Origin: JAVBKB01 sp031554275
GTDB lineage: Bacteria; Bacillota; Bacilli; JARBTR01
NCBI GenBank assembly: GCA_031554275.1
Contig: JAVBKB010000167.1
Coordinates: forward strand, 1-22,377
Length of the DNA: 22,377 nt
Direction of reading: 5' to 3'
Shown: piece by piece, positions 8,188 through 16,414 of the stretch
Layout of the letters: each line of letters opens with the position of its first letter
How positions within the stretch are numbered: the first letter of the stretch is position 1
Translations under genes and position numbers: made by a program
Notes under the pieces: model-generated
The model's input: the letters and a program-made list of their open reading frames with translations, nothing else
Database searches by the model: none
What the model was told of the DNA's origin: nothing

Positions 8188-9006
8188 ATGGGAAAAGAAC
8201 GAGTAGATGTTCTATTATTTGAACGAGGATTATGTGAAACAAGGGAAAAAGCAAAACGTGCTGTAATGGCAGGGATTGTTTATTCCAATGAAGAGAGAAT
8301 GGACAAGCCTGGTGAGAAGGTGTCACTTGATCTACCTTTAAGCATAAGAGGTAAGAACTTACCTTATGTGTCGAGGGGCGGTCTTAAACTTGAGAGGGCA
8401 CTTGATTATTTTGATCTAAGTATTGCTGGCAAAATACTCATTGATATCGGATCGTCAACTGGCGGATTCACTGATTGCGCATTGCAAAAAGGTGCACTCA
8501 AATCATACGCAGTTGATGTTGGAACGAATCAGCTAGCTTGGAAACTGCGAAGTGATGATCGCGTGATTGTCATGGAGAAAACAAATTTTCGTTATGCTCA
8601 ACCTGAAGATTTTCAAGCTGGAACTCCTGAAGTGGCTACGATTGATGTTTCTTTTATTTCATTGGACTTGATTCTGCCACCATTAACAAGGATTTTGCAG
8701 TCACAGGGTGATTGTATTTGCCTAGTCAAACCACAGTTCGAAGCAGGGAAATCGCAAGTTGGCAAAAATGGTATCATTCGTGACAAAGCAATTCATCTTG
8801 ACGTCTTGGAGAAAGTTAGTACAACAGCAATTTCACTTGGGTTTCAATTAATGAGTGCCACACATAGTCCGATCACAGGTGGCAATGGAAATATTGAATT
8901 TCTGTTTCACTTGAAATGGAGCGGAGACCCTCTTCTGGGAGAGTACAAATCGCCAACCTCTTTAAAGGAAGTTGTGAATTTGGCACATGAAACATTGAAT
9001 AATTGA
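8188..9006 (+). CDS. tlyA: TlyA/YqxC family rRNA (cytidine-2'-O)-methyltransferase
   Basis: The family joins an S4 RNA-binding domain to an FtsJ/RrmJ-type methyltransferase; in mycobacteria TlyA methylates 16S and 23S rRNA. The 272-residue protein has the S4 domain at about 4-60, then the S-adenosylmethionine loop DIGSSTGGFTD (86-96). Lys67, Asp153 (in IDVSF) and Lys181 (in VKPQFEAGK) are consistent with the catalytic set of 2'-O-methyltransferases. Bacillus homologues are often labelled hemolysin A. The gene sits in its normal place after dxs and ends the operon at a terminator 6 nt past the stop. Confidence 0.92.
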   Translation: MGKERVDVLLFERGLCETREKAKRAVMAGIVYSNEERMDKPGEKVSLDLPLSIRGKNLPYVSRGGLKLERALDYFDLSIAGKILIDIGSSTGGFTDCALQKGALKSYAVDVGTNQLAWKLRSDDRVIVMEKTNFRYAQPEDFQAGTPEVATIDVSFISLDLILPPLTRILQSQGDCICLVKPQFEAGKSQVGKNGIIRDKAIHLDVLEKVSTTAISLGFQLMSATHSPITGGNGNIEFLFHLKWSGDPLLGEYKSPTSLKEVVNLAHETLNN

Positions 9007-9012
9007 TAGTTG

Positions 9013-9044
9013 ACACACAAAGTTTGTAGCTTGGTGTGTTTTTT
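9013..9044 (+). terminator. Terminator after tlyA
   Basis: ACACACAAAG (9013-9022) pairs with CTTGGTGTGT (9030-9039) with one mismatch around a 7-nt loop, followed by a T-run to 9044. It separates the nusB-tlyA operon from recN. Confidence 0.8.
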
Positions 9045-9541
9045 GATGAGATATGTACAAGCGATTTCATTTGCGTTAGTATAGTAGGCAGTAATACTAA
9101 GATTATAAAGTAGCTATTGAATCTGTTTGTGAACTAATAACTTGAATCAATTCAAAATTCTAAAGCATTGCATTAAGGAGTTTAAGACCTATTAAAACGA
9201 CGTCATCTTAATTGTCGTTAGAAGTACAGCTTAAAACTCCCGATATAAATTTTCAAAGGCGAGGAAAAATTTACGAAGGACAGCGGGACTATCCTAGGAA
9301 ATTATGACAAAGTATCTGGGAATCTTAGCGAGTTTCAAGTTGCATTTCCAACGATAATTAGGATTAAGTTACAGGGGGATATTATTGAGATTTCTGCCTG
9401 CAAAGGATTCTTCTGGTCAAAGCTGTAACACGGATTACTTAGTTAAGCGACAATTGATCTGGAGTCAGATAAGGAAAATTTCTTAGAGAAGAATTTGCTG
9501 AATCGTAACAGGATTATATTGATAATATTAGGGTGAAAAAT
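9045..9541. other. Gene-less region before recN, at the expected ahrC position
   Basis: Nearly 500 nt lie between the tlyA terminator and recN. In B. subtilis ahrC (argR) is here. I found no ArgR-like peptide in any frame. An open stretch of 59 codons at 9249-9428 has no usable start codon or ribosome binding site, and its translation resembles nothing I know. No SOS box of the CGAAC-N4-GTTCG type is visible near recN. The region does hold a nested hairpin, listed separately. Confidence 0.5.
9177..9240 (+). other. Nested hairpin in the recN upstream region
   Basis: The outer arms GGAGTTTAAG (9177-9186) and CTTAAAACTCC (9230-9240) pair with one bulged base. Within them AACGAC (9196-9201) pairs with GTCGTT (9214-9219) around a 12-nt loop. 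No T-run follows, so it is not a simple terminator. It could be a structured RNA domain or a protein-binding site. Its function is unknown and no RNA family is recognised. Confidence 0.45.
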
Positions 9542-11239
9542 ATGCTAGTAGAACTTTCGATCAAGAACTTTGCAATTATTGAAAAGCAATCCATTGTATT
9601 TGACAAAGGATTAACAGTGCTAACTGGTGAAACAGGTGCTGGTAAATCAATTATTATTGATGCAATTGGCATTCTTGTTGGTGGACGTGGGTCAACAGAA
9701 TTTATTCGTCATGGGCAAGAGAAGGCAGAGCTAGAAGGGTTATTTCAGTTTGATGAGGGCGAACACCCTGCACTTCAAAAGGCAAGAGAATTTGACATCG
9801 ATGTTGATGATAATACGTTAATATTTCGCAGAGTGTTAACAGCAAACGGTAAGAGCACTTGCTATGTGAATGGGCAAATAGTACGAGCATCTACCCTGCG
9901 AGAGATAGGGTTGAAAACGATTGATATTCATGGTCAACATGAGCATCAAGAATTAATGAATGAAAGCATTCACTTGCAGCTTCTTGATAAATACGGAGCA
10001 GATGAGATTACTTCAACGCTCCTCGAGTATAAACAGGTGTATAAAGAGTACTTGCAAACCTATGCAGAATTGAAACAATACAATCAGAGTGATGAATTAA
10101 TGGCTCAGAAATTAGAGTTGCTTAAATTTCAACTTGAGGAAATTAGTAGTGCTGATTTGCAAATTGGTGAAGAAGAAAAGCTAATTGAAGAAAAGAGTCA
10201 ACTGAATAATTTCGAAAAAATCTGTGCCAAATTACAGAATGCCTATACTGCGCTAGCAAATGAACACGCAGGATTAGAATTGTTAGGGGTTGCAATGCGT
10301 GAAATCGAATCGATACGCGATTTTGATGCAGACTTCAAAACATTTGCTGAATCTTTGACGAATACATACTACATACTTGAGGATACCTCTCGATCTATTC
10401 ATCATCGCTTGGATTCGTTTGAATTTGACGCTGAGCGGCTTTTTGAAGTCGAAACAAGGTTAGACACCATTCACGCTTTAAAACGCAAGTATGGCAGTTC
10501 AGAAGCGGAAATTTTGGCATTTGCAACAAAGTCAGCAGAGGAAATAGCTTCTATTCTGAATAAAGAGAATCGATTGCAGGAATTAACCATTCGATTGCAG
10601 GAAAGTGAAAAGAATTTACTTGCGCTAGCGAATCAGCTAACAACGATCCGAAAACAAGCTGCAATTCTTTTAGAAGAGAAAATCCATCAAGAATTACAAG
10701 ATCTATACATGGAAAAGGCACGTTTTCAGGTGCATTTCTCAGCTGAGAAGCCATCTAGTACAGGAGTAGATGTTGTAGAGTTCTATATTGCAGCAAATCC
10801 AGGTGAACCATTCAAACCACTCTCGAAAACAGCTTCTGGTGGAGAACTATCTCGAATCATGTTGGCGATCAAAACAATTTTCTCTAATCATCAGGGAATT
10901 ACTTCAATTATTTTTGATGAAATAGATTCCGGGGTGAGTGGACGTGTTGCGCAATCGATAGCGGAGAAAATCTATCGGATTTCAACCGATTCACAAGTTT
11001 TATGTATTTCCCATTTGCCGCATGTCGCGGCAATGGCTGACAGGCATATTTTCATCACAAAAGACCAGTTGGAGAATAGTACACGCACAGTTGTAACTGT
11101 GCTGTCTGAAGAGGAACGCATCTCTGAAATTGGAAGAATGATTTCTGGTAAAGATACAACCGAATCCACAGAAAACCATGTTCGTGAAATGTTTCTTCAG
11201 GCCTCACAAATTAAGGGGAAATTTATAAAACAATCATAA
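9542..11239 (+). CDS. recN: DNA repair protein RecN
   Basis: RecN is an SMC-like ATPase that gathers at double-strand breaks and helps recombinational repair. The 565-residue protein has an N-terminal ATPase half with Walker A GETGAGKS (29-36) and a Q-loop region containing DIHGQHEHQEL. A long central coiled coil spans roughly 160-380. The C-terminal half has the ABC signature SGGELSRIMLA (about 431-441) and Walker B IIFDEIDSGVSG (about 456-467). The ATG at 9542 has AGGGTGA 5 nt upstream; an in-frame GTG at 9533 lies inside that site. In Bacillus, recN is followed directly by spoIVB; here two unrelated genes intervene. Confidence 0.96.
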   Translation: MLVELSIKNFAIIEKQSIVFDKGLTVLTGETGAGKSIIIDAIGILVGGRGSTEFIRHGQEKAELEGLFQFDEGEHPALQKAREFDIDVDDNTLIFRRVLTANGKSTCYVNGQIVRASTLREIGLKTIDIHGQHEHQELMNESIHLQLLDKYGADEITSTLLEYKQVYKEYLQTYAELKQYNQSDELMAQKLELLKFQLEEISSADLQIGEEEKLIEEKSQLNNFEKICAKLQNAYTALANEHAGLELLGVAMREIESIRDFDADFKTFAESLTNTYYILEDTSRSIHHRLDSFEFDAERLFEVETRLDTIHALKRKYGSSEAEILAFATKSAEEIASILNKENRLQELTIRLQESEKNLLALANQLTTIRKQAAILLEEKIHQELQDLYMEKARFQVHFSAEKPSSTGVDVVEFYIAANPGEPFKPLSKTASGGELSRIMLAIKTIFSNHQGITSIIFDEIDSGVSGRVAQSIAEKIYRISTDSQVLCISHLPHVAAMADRHIFITKDQLENSTRTVVTVLSEEERISEIGRMISGKDTTESTENHVREMFLQASQIKGKFIKQS

Positions 11240-11300
11240 GTACTTCTCGAGCTATACTTGAAATGTTTAGAAAAAGGTGTCATTTTGGAGGTTTATTAAC

Positions 11301-12260
11301 ATGAAAATATTTTCGGACTGTGATTTATCAGAATTTTGGGATGACAGCCTTTTTGCTTTGAAGAGTTATGTGGAAGAACCGCCAACTGACAAGTTGATTG
11401 CCGAAATAGAAGTAGAGATCGGTGGATACAAACTACCAGCTGCTTATATTGAACTTATGAAGATGCATAATGGTGGAATCCCTAATAATTGTTGTTATCC
11501 AACAGATGAACCTAGTGGCTGGGCGGAGGATCATGTTGCGCTCACAGGTATTATGGGCATTGGTCGCAAGAAAACCTATTCTTTGTGTGGTGAACTAGGT
11601 AGTAATTTCATGAAGGAAGAATGGGGATATCCTGATATTGGAGTATGCTTTGCCGACACACCAACAGCAGGACATACGATGTTCATGTTCGACTATCGCA
11701 AATGCGGCAAAACTGGTGAACCAGAAGTTGTTCATGTAGATCAAGAATGTGATTATGAAATCCAATTCATCGCAGAAAACTTTGAGACATTTATCAGAGG
11801 TCTTGTGAGTGAAGAGGTTTTCGATACTTCGGAAGAAGATATGCAGGACGATTTAGAGAAAGTGGCAACTGATAAGTTTTCAGATGATTTAGCAAACCTG
11901 TGTCATGAGTATGCTGAGGTTTCTGATGTAGAAGAGAAAATCCGAACAATTTGTACACAAATTGTCAATGAAAAAGGGCATTTTTCCTTACATGCTGATG
12001 AACTTTCCATGTTGATGTACGACATCCTGTTTATACTTTATACCAATTCAAAACCAGTATTTAGAGACGAATACCTCGAAAATTACTCCAAACTGATTGT
12101 ATTTGGTGGAGAATTCAGTACTGGCGGATATGCACCATGTTTTATCGCAGACTGGCTAGACAATCGGATTAAGTTACAAATGATTGTAGAGGAAGCGGGT
12201 AAATACCATATGACTAAGGAATCACGCTTGAAAATTATTGAGAAGATGAATGAGTTTTGA
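11301..12260 (+). CDS. SMI1/KNR4 (SUKH) family protein with extra C-terminal domain
   Basis: The 319-residue protein has the SUKH signature in its first half: LPAAYIELMKMHNGG (45-59), then WGYPDIGVCFADTPTAGHTMFMFDYR (108-133) and VVHVDQECDYEIQFIAENFETFI (143-165). SUKH proteins are often immunity proteins against polymorphic toxins, but many are stand-alone genes of unknown role. Residues from about 190 form a second, mostly helical segment that I do not recognise. No toxin gene or secretion gene is adjacent. The ATG at 11301 follows TTGGAGG; a GTG at 11277 is in frame but lacks a site. It has no signal peptide and is presumably cytoplasmic. Relative to Bacillus it is an insertion between recN and spoIVB. 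Confidence 0.82.
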   Translation: MKIFSDCDLSEFWDDSLFALKSYVEEPPTDKLIAEIEVEIGGYKLPAAYIELMKMHNGGIPNNCCYPTDEPSGWAEDHVALTGIMGIGRKKTYSLCGELGSNFMKEEWGYPDIGVCFADTPTAGHTMFMFDYRKCGKTGEPEVVHVDQECDYEIQFIAENFETFIRGLVSEEVFDTSEEDMQDDLEKVATDKFSDDLANLCHEYAEVSDVEEKIRTICTQIVNEKGHFSLHADELSMLMYDILFILYTNSKPVFRDEYLENYSKLIVFGGEFSTGGYAPCFIADWLDNRIKLQMIVEEAGKYHMTKESRLKIIEKMNEF

Positions 12261-12280
12261 TTTTCACTTCTCCAAAATAA

Positions 12281-12317
12281 AAACCCCGAAATTAGTTTTG
12301 TCTAATTTTCGGGGTTT
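12281..12317. terminator. Bidirectional terminator between convergent genes
   Basis: AAACCCCGAAATTAG (12281-12295) pairs with CTAATTTTCGGGGTTT (12302-12317), with one bulge and a 6-nt loop. The - strand continues into TTATTTT, so it serves the MarR gene well. The + strand has only a short T tract and is weaker for the SUKH gene. Confidence 0.85.
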
Positions 12318-12366
12318 CTTCAAACGATAACTTTATTCAATCTGTTTTGATCGCGTGATGACTAGA

Positions 12367-13032
12367 TTAATCATTGTTTTGATTTTTTGGTGGAGTAGAT
12401 GGACCGCAATTTCCACTACGATTAGGGAATTCACTTTGGTTATACATCATGTCACGCATTTGTCTCATCATGTCATGCAGCTTCATCTCATGACGTCCTC
12501 TACCACGTCTTCGCCCGAAGTCTTCTCTCATGTGAGGACCTCCAACAAATTCTTTTCCGTCCTGCTCTTCTCCACTAAACTGCTCCTCTACATGATTGAT
12601 TATCCGTACAAGATAGTTGTTTAGGGTTTCTTGTTCTTTCTTGTCTAAACAATTGAAAATGTCACCATAATCTGGTCGCTCTTCTGTCACTTTTTTGCCT
12701 TCTTCAGTAAGCTCAATGTTGACAATTCGACGATCTTCATCAGATTGTTTGCGAATAATATAGCCGCTTTTCTCAAGCTTGACGAGTAGTTCACCCATTG
12801 ATTGTGGACGCATATCAAGAAGGTAACTCAATTCCTTCTGACTAATTTCAGGTTGCATTTTCAGTAATGCTAGTACTCGTCCTTGACCTCTGTGCGGACT
12901 GCCCATTGGTCCATGCATTCTGCGTTTGTGCTGGTGATAGCGGTGAAGTAACCATTCTACACGAGCAAATTGCCCAAATAGATCTAATTCACCTTCCATA
13001 GTTTCATTGCTGTTGATGTTTTGCTCATTCAT
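12367..13032 (-). CDS. MarR-family transcriptional regulator with charged, Met-rich C-terminal tail
   Basis: This is a dimeric winged-helix regulator. From the ATG at 13032 it has 221 residues; a TTG at 13071 could add 13, but AAAAGGAG lies upstream of the ATG. The core spans about 15-155, with helix-turn-helix ISQKELSYLLDMRPQSMGELLVKLEKSGYI (63-92) and the wing DEDRRIVNIELT (98-109) typical of MarR. Residues 160-221 form an unusual low-complexity tail, first Arg/Gly-rich (GRRRGRGR) and then Met-rich (MKLHDMMRQMRDMM). The tail might sense metal, bind nucleic acid or be disordered. No transporter gene sits beside it. Three AGGTACC sites in its own promoter suggest autoregulation. Confidence 0.88.
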   Translation of the reverse strand: MNEQNINSNETMEGELDLFGQFARVEWLLHRYHQHKRRMHGPMGSPHRGQGRVLALLKMQPEISQKELSYLLDMRPQSMGELLVKLEKSGYIIRKQSDEDRRIVNIELTEEGKKVTEERPDYGDIFNCLDKKEQETLNNYLVRIINHVEEQFSGEEQDGKEFVGGPHMREDFGRRRGRGRHEMKLHDMMRQMRDMMYNQSEFPNRSGNCGPSTPPKNQNND

Positions 13033-13050
13033 AAGCTGTAGTCTCCTTTT

Positions 13051-13117
13051 AGGTACCGAAATTTTATTCAAAGGTACCTTATCAATTTATTGTACAGGTA
13101 CCTTATCATTTTGTCAA
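13051..13117 (-). promoter_or_regulatory. marR promoter with three AGGTACC operator sites
   Basis: On the - strand, TTGACA (13112-13117), a 17-bp spacer and TACAAT (13089-13094) make a near-consensus sigma-A promoter. AGGTACC occurs three times: 13051-13057, 13072-13078 (within the perfect 10-bp palindrome AAGGTACCTT at 13071-13080) and 13096-13102. The last two share the 13-mer AGGTACCTTATCA. One copy lies in the -35/-10 spacer and one just past the start point, so a bound regulator would block transcription. The spacings of 21 and 24 bp are roughly two helical turns. Confidence 0.8.
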
Positions 13118-13277
13118 TTATTTTTCTAAAATTTTTCTGCTTTCGATTTTTGACTAAAAATTGAAACTGTTTTCGTGGAAAGTCTTGCTTGTTCTGCATT
13201 TTTAATTTTTCCCAGTTATAAATTGCGCTATTATCGGCAAAATTATCTGTGTAGCCAATTGTGAAGGAGAGGGAAAA

Positions 13278-14555
13278 GTGAATAAAGAAACAATTAAACG
13301 AATTATTGGTTCCATTCTCCTGATTTTGATGTTTACCTTGCTTACAAATCGATCATTTGCTTCGTATGTTAATATTCCAGATCATGTTGTTGTGTTTAAA
13401 GGCGATCATTACCATATTGAGAAAAATGCACTTATTAAAACAGACGTGGATCAAACCCAATCTGTTGCTGCTTTTCAAACTAGTGATCAAGGAATAGATA
13501 TTGCTGGAGAAAATATTGGGGAGTCACAGATTGTATTCAATATTGCTGGTATTCCTGTCAAGAAAACAAAAGTAAAGGTACTTAATGAGTTGAAAGTGAT
13601 CCCTGGTGGACAATCAATTGGTGTTCAATTGAACACACTAGGAGCGCTAGTTGTTGGTTATAATAAAGTTCAAAGTCAAGATGGCTTAGGTTCTCCTGGT
13701 GAAGAAGCAGGTATCCAAATTGGTGATATTATTTCAGAAATCAATGGCGTTCAAATTACCAATATGGATGATGTATCAAAGGCACTTAAAAATGCTGGAC
13801 AAGGTGAAACAAATATTAAAATCATTCGTGATAAAAAGGAAATGACACTTAACATCAAGCCTTTGAAAGATGTGAATGACCAAACTTACAAATTGGGTCT
13901 TTATATAAGGGATTCAGCTTCGGGAATTGGTACCCTTACTTTTTATGAGCCGAAATCGGGTAAGTATGGGGCACTCGGGCATGTAATTTCGGACTCAGAT
14001 ACCAAAAGCCCAATTATTGTGAAGGATGGCACCATATATCGATCAACAATCACCTCGATTGATAAGGGTTCAAATGGTTCACCTGGAGAAAAGCTTGCAC
14101 ATTTTACTTCAGATAATCAGGAAATCGGTAGCATTGAATCCAATACCCCTTTCGGTATCTTCGGAAAAATGTATGTGCCATTTGAGTCAAATTATGATGA
14201 GGGGCTTTCAGTTGCAGTATCTGCAGAAGTGAAAAAGGGACCAGCAGAAATTCTAACTGTTATCGATGGAAAAAAAGTTGAAAAGTTCTCTGTTGAAGTG
14301 ATCAGTTCCATTCCTCAGAAATTTCCTGCAACAAAGGGATTGATAATCAAAATTACTGATCCAAAGTTGCTCGAGAAAACAGGCGGGATTGTTCAAGGAA
14401 TGAGTGGTAGCCCAATTATTCAAAACGGAAAAATTATTGGTGCAGTGACCCATGTGTTTGTAAATGATCCAACTTCGGGGTATGGTGTTCACATAGAATG
14501 GATGCTACAAGAAGCTGGAATTGATATTTACGAAAAGGAAAAACAAGCTGGATAA
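13278..14555 (+). CDS. spoIVB: SpoIVB, S55-family serine protease of sporulation
   Basis: SpoIVB is secreted from the forespore into the intermembrane space. There it cleaves SpoIVFA and so triggers pro-sigma-K processing. The 425-residue protein matches the B. subtilis length. It has an N-terminal membrane or signal segment (about 8-28), a PDZ domain (about 110-198) with [13 protein letters not shown] and [16 protein letters not shown], and the S55 peptidase domain. Catalytic residues fit His235 (in GALGHVISD), Asp361 and Ser378 (in GMSGSPI). It starts at GTG with GGAGAGGG upstream. No convincing sigma-G or sigma-F promoter could be fixed; GTTATA (13215-13220) with CAAAATTA (13238-13245) is a weak candidate. 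Confidence 0.95.
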   Translation: MNKETIKRIIGSILLILMFTLLTNRSFASYVNIPDHVVVFKGDHYHIEKNALIKTDVDQTQSVAAFQTSDQGIDIAGENIGESQIVFNIAGIPVKKTKVKVLNELKVIPGGQSIGVQLNTLGALVVGYNKVQSQDGLGSPGEEAGIQIGDIISEINGVQITNMDDVSKALKNAGQGETNIKIIRDKKEMTLNIKPLKDVNDQTYKLGLYIRDSASGIGTLTFYEPKSGKYGALGHVISDSDTKSPIIVKDGTIYRSTITSIDKGSNGSPGEKLAHFTSDNQEIGSIESNTPFGIFGKMYVPFESNYDEGLSVAVSAEVKKGPAEILTVIDGKKVEKFSVEVISSIPQKFPATKGLIIKITDPKLLEKTGGIVQGMSGSPIIQNGKIIGAVTHVFVNDPTSGYGVHIEWMLQEAGIDIYEKEKQAG

Positions 14556-14569
14556 TTCAGCTTGTTTTT
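14539..14569 (+). terminator. Terminator overlapping the spoIVB stop codon
   Basis: A perfect 12-bp stem (AAAAACAAGCTG, 14539-14550, with 14558-14569) has the 7-nt loop GATAATT, and the right arm ends in a T-run. The last codons and stop of spoIVB (stop at 14553-14555) lie inside the hairpin. Confidence 0.85.
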
Positions 14570-14609
14570 ATGTGGAAACCGATTTTTAAAAAATAAATAA
14601 GCTAGTTAT

Positions 14610-14639
14610 TTGACAGTATTATGCTAAATTCGCAATAAT
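14610..14639 (+). promoter_or_regulatory. Candidate sigma-A promoter of spo0A
   Basis: TTGACA (14610-14615), an 18-bp spacer and AATAAT (14634-14639) lie upstream of spo0A. A second extended -10-like TG-T-TATACA occurs around 14663-14671 with no clear -35. I do not see a sigma-H-type promoter or a TGTCGAA box (Spo0A binding site) in this gap, both of which are found before spo0A in B. subtilis. Confidence 0.5.
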
Positions 14640-14713
14640 GTGGATACAGAAAACAAATCAATTTGTTATACAATCATAAATTTTATCAAATAATTATTGC
14701 TGGAGGAAACCTT

Positions 14714-15502
14714 GTGGAAAAGATTAGAGTTTGTTTAGTGGATGACAATCGTGAGCTCATCATGTTGTTACAGGAATACTTATCATTGAAAGATGATATC
14801 GAAGTTGTAGGAGTTGCCAATAATGGATTCGAAGGATTGAAATTATTAGAGGAAACACCAACTGATGTTGTCATATTGGACATAATCATGCCTCATTTGG
14901 ATGGTATAGCGGTTTTCACGAAATTAAAAGAGAAGAAAAAGGAAAAAACGCCTAAGGTCATTATGCTAACTGCATTTGGTCAAGAAGATGTGATGAAGAA
15001 GGCGGTTGATCTAGGTGCTGCGTATTTCATGATGAAACCGTTTGATATGGATCATCTAGTGGATCAAATTCGCGCTTCGCAAATGAAAAGTTCAGCAACA
15101 GAAATCATTCTGAAGCCAACAGAAAGTATAGTCACAGAATTAAAACAAAGGGACCTAGATATTCTCATTACAAAGATTATCCATGAAGTCGGTGTTCCAG
15201 CACACATCAAAGGTTACGTTTATTTACGTGAAGCAATCACAATGGTGTTCAAAAACATCGAAATCTTGGGATCAATCACCAAAGTTCTCTACCCACAAAT
15301 TGCAGAAAAATTCAAGACAACACCAAGCCGTGTGGAACGTGCGATCCGTCATGCAATTGAAGTTGCTTGGAATCGCGGCAATGTTGACTCATTGACGAAG
15401 ATGTTTGGCTATACAATTTCGATGTCGAAAGCGAAGCCAACTAATAGCGAATTCATTGCCATGATTGCCGATAAGTTACGCTTGGAGCATAAGGTTGGCT
15501 AA
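14714..15502 (+). CDS. spo0A: Stage 0 sporulation response regulator Spo0A
   Basis: Spo0A is the master regulator of entry into sporulation; when phosphorylated it binds TGTCGAA-type boxes. The 262-residue protein has a receiver domain (about 3-120) with acidic pocket Asp10-Asp11, phospho-acceptor Asp56 ([13 protein letters not shown]), Thr86 and Lys108. The sporulation-specific DNA-binding domain (about 150-262) contains the strongly conserved [22 protein letters not shown] recognition region. The start is GTG at 14714, with TGGAGG 7 nt upstream; an ATG at 14663 would add 17 unsupported residues. It follows spoIVB as in all Bacillus-type chromosomes. Confidence 0.97.
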   Translation: MEKIRVCLVDDNRELIMLLQEYLSLKDDIEVVGVANNGFEGLKLLEETPTDVVILDIIMPHLDGIAVFTKLKEKKKEKTPKVIMLTAFGQEDVMKKAVDLGAAYFMMKPFDMDHLVDQIRASQMKSSATEIILKPTESIVTELKQRDLDILITKIIHEVGVPAHIKGYVYLREAITMVFKNIEILGSITKVLYPQIAEKFKTTPSRVERAIRHAIEVAWNRGNVDSLTKMFGYTISMSKAKPTNSEFIAMIADKLRLEHKVG

Positions 15503-15579
15503 GGCTGATTACATACGGTCAAGAATTAACCTACTAACTTCTTTTTAGACCTGCAAATTATTTTTGAGCTATTTCGACT

Positions 15580-15634
15580 AATACCGTCAGTTTATTGGAT
15601 TGATTTTCATCCAAATAAATGGCGGTATTTTTTT
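15580..15634 (+). terminator. Long terminator after spo0A
   Basis: A stem of about 20 bp (15580-15600 with 15609-15629, arms beginning AATACCG and ending CGGTATT) has two mismatches, one bulge and an 8-nt loop, and leads into a T-run to 15634. Confidence 0.85.
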
Positions 15635-15961
15635 ACTGAATTATGCAGATTGAAAACTTTGTGCTCAATTGCACATTCAATTACTTGTCACAGAAAACGT
15701 TGAAGTCCTATGAACAAACTATGAGGTTATTTGCACATTACTTGAAGACTGTGCTAACTGATGAGAATTTGATGTGAAAACGATTCACATCAAATAATTA
15801 CAGGAGAGAGGAAAGGATTATAAGATTAGTGGCACAACAATCGCTAATACTCGGTGTTTTTTGTTGAGTTATATGATATATTTTTCGTGTGAAAGTTATT
15901 TTCTGATTTTGCCAATGAATATTACCTTGGATAAAAAATCCTCAATCATGGAGGGATTAAA
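15635..15961. other. Gene-less stretch with repeats after spo0A
   Basis: No reading frame longer than a few codons is supported. GCACATT-CAATT-ACTTG (15671-15687) recurs as GCACATTACTTG (15733-15744). A perfect 29-nt inverted repeat (listed separately) and an AGGAGAGAGG tract follow. A weak promoter, TTGCCA (15909-15914) with TAAAAA (15932-15937), may serve the next gene. Confidence 0.4.
15767..15795. promoter_or_regulatory. Perfect 12-bp inverted repeat, possible operator
   Basis: ATTTGATGTGAA (15767-15778) pairs exactly with TTCACATCAAAT (15784-15795) around the 5-nt centre AACGA. No T-run follows, so an operator is as likely as a hairpin. The inner part TGTGA-N7-TCACA resembles a Crp/Fnr-type site with one extra base. 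It also resembles a cre site (TGAAAACG...CA) one base short. Neither match is good enough to name the regulator. Confidence 0.5.
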
Positions 15962-16414
15962 TTGGAATTTCGTTCGAAAGTGGATAAAGCAACAATTATA
16001 CTTTATTCAATTATATTGTTTACATTTCTAATCGTGTTTTTAACTCCAATTATTTTTGATAATCAGTTTGAGACGATAGAAGTTGTCATTTCCTTGGCAG
16101 GTTGTTTTTTCTTTACTGGGCCTATTCTGTGGTTTATATTTTCATTGAAATATGTTTTAAACGAAGACCATTTGTTTATAGTAGGTGGTCCATTTCGAAG
16201 TCGAATTCCATATGAAAATATTACTGGTGTTTCATCAACAAAAGAAGTTTTCGTTGGCTACAAAATGTGTTTATCAAGTGATGCACTTGAAATTAGCTAT
16301 AGAAATGCAGTTATGGGTAGTGTAAAGATTTCACCTAAGAAAAAGGAGTTATTCCTTTCTGAACTTGGCAAGCATTGCACGCAAATAAACATTGGAATTA
16401 TTTCTGAAAACTGA
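15962..16414 (+). CDS. Small membrane protein with bacterial PH-like domain
   Basis: The 150-residue protein has two hydrophobic helices (about 10-31 and 41-62). A soluble part of about 85 residues follows, with the pattern LNEDHLFIVGGPFRSRIPYENITGVSST (67-94), typical of short bacterial PH-domain membrane proteins (formerly DUF1200). Their function is unknown. It starts at TTG with GGAGGG 6 nt upstream. The ribosome binding site can pair imperfectly with AATCCTC just before it (about 15938-15957), a possible small hairpin that hides the site. The family assignment rests on pattern only. Confidence 0.7.
   Translation: MEFRSKVDKATIILYSIILFTFLIVFLTPIIFDNQFETIEVVISLAGCFFFTGPILWFIFSLKYVLNEDHLFIVGGPFRSRIPYENITGVSSTKEVFVGYKMCLSSDALEISYRNAVMGSVKISPKKKELFLSELGKHCTQINIGIISEN

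Noticed and set aside
9249..9428. 59-codon open stretch before recN.
   Set aside because: It has no ATG, GTG or TTG start with a ribosome binding site, and the translation matches no ArgR or other family I know.
12355..12624. 89-codon + strand frame inside the MarR gene.
   Set aside because: It is a shadow of the - strand MarR coding sequence, and the terminator lies just before it.
15772..15789. cre site (CcpA) in the inverted repeat after spo0A.
   Set aside because: The central CG is off-centre and the site is one base too short for the cre consensus.
15830..15868. Tiny GTG-started peptide after the AGGAGAGAGG tract.
   Set aside because: The spacing from the ribosome binding site is about 17 nt or more and the peptide is only 12 residues.
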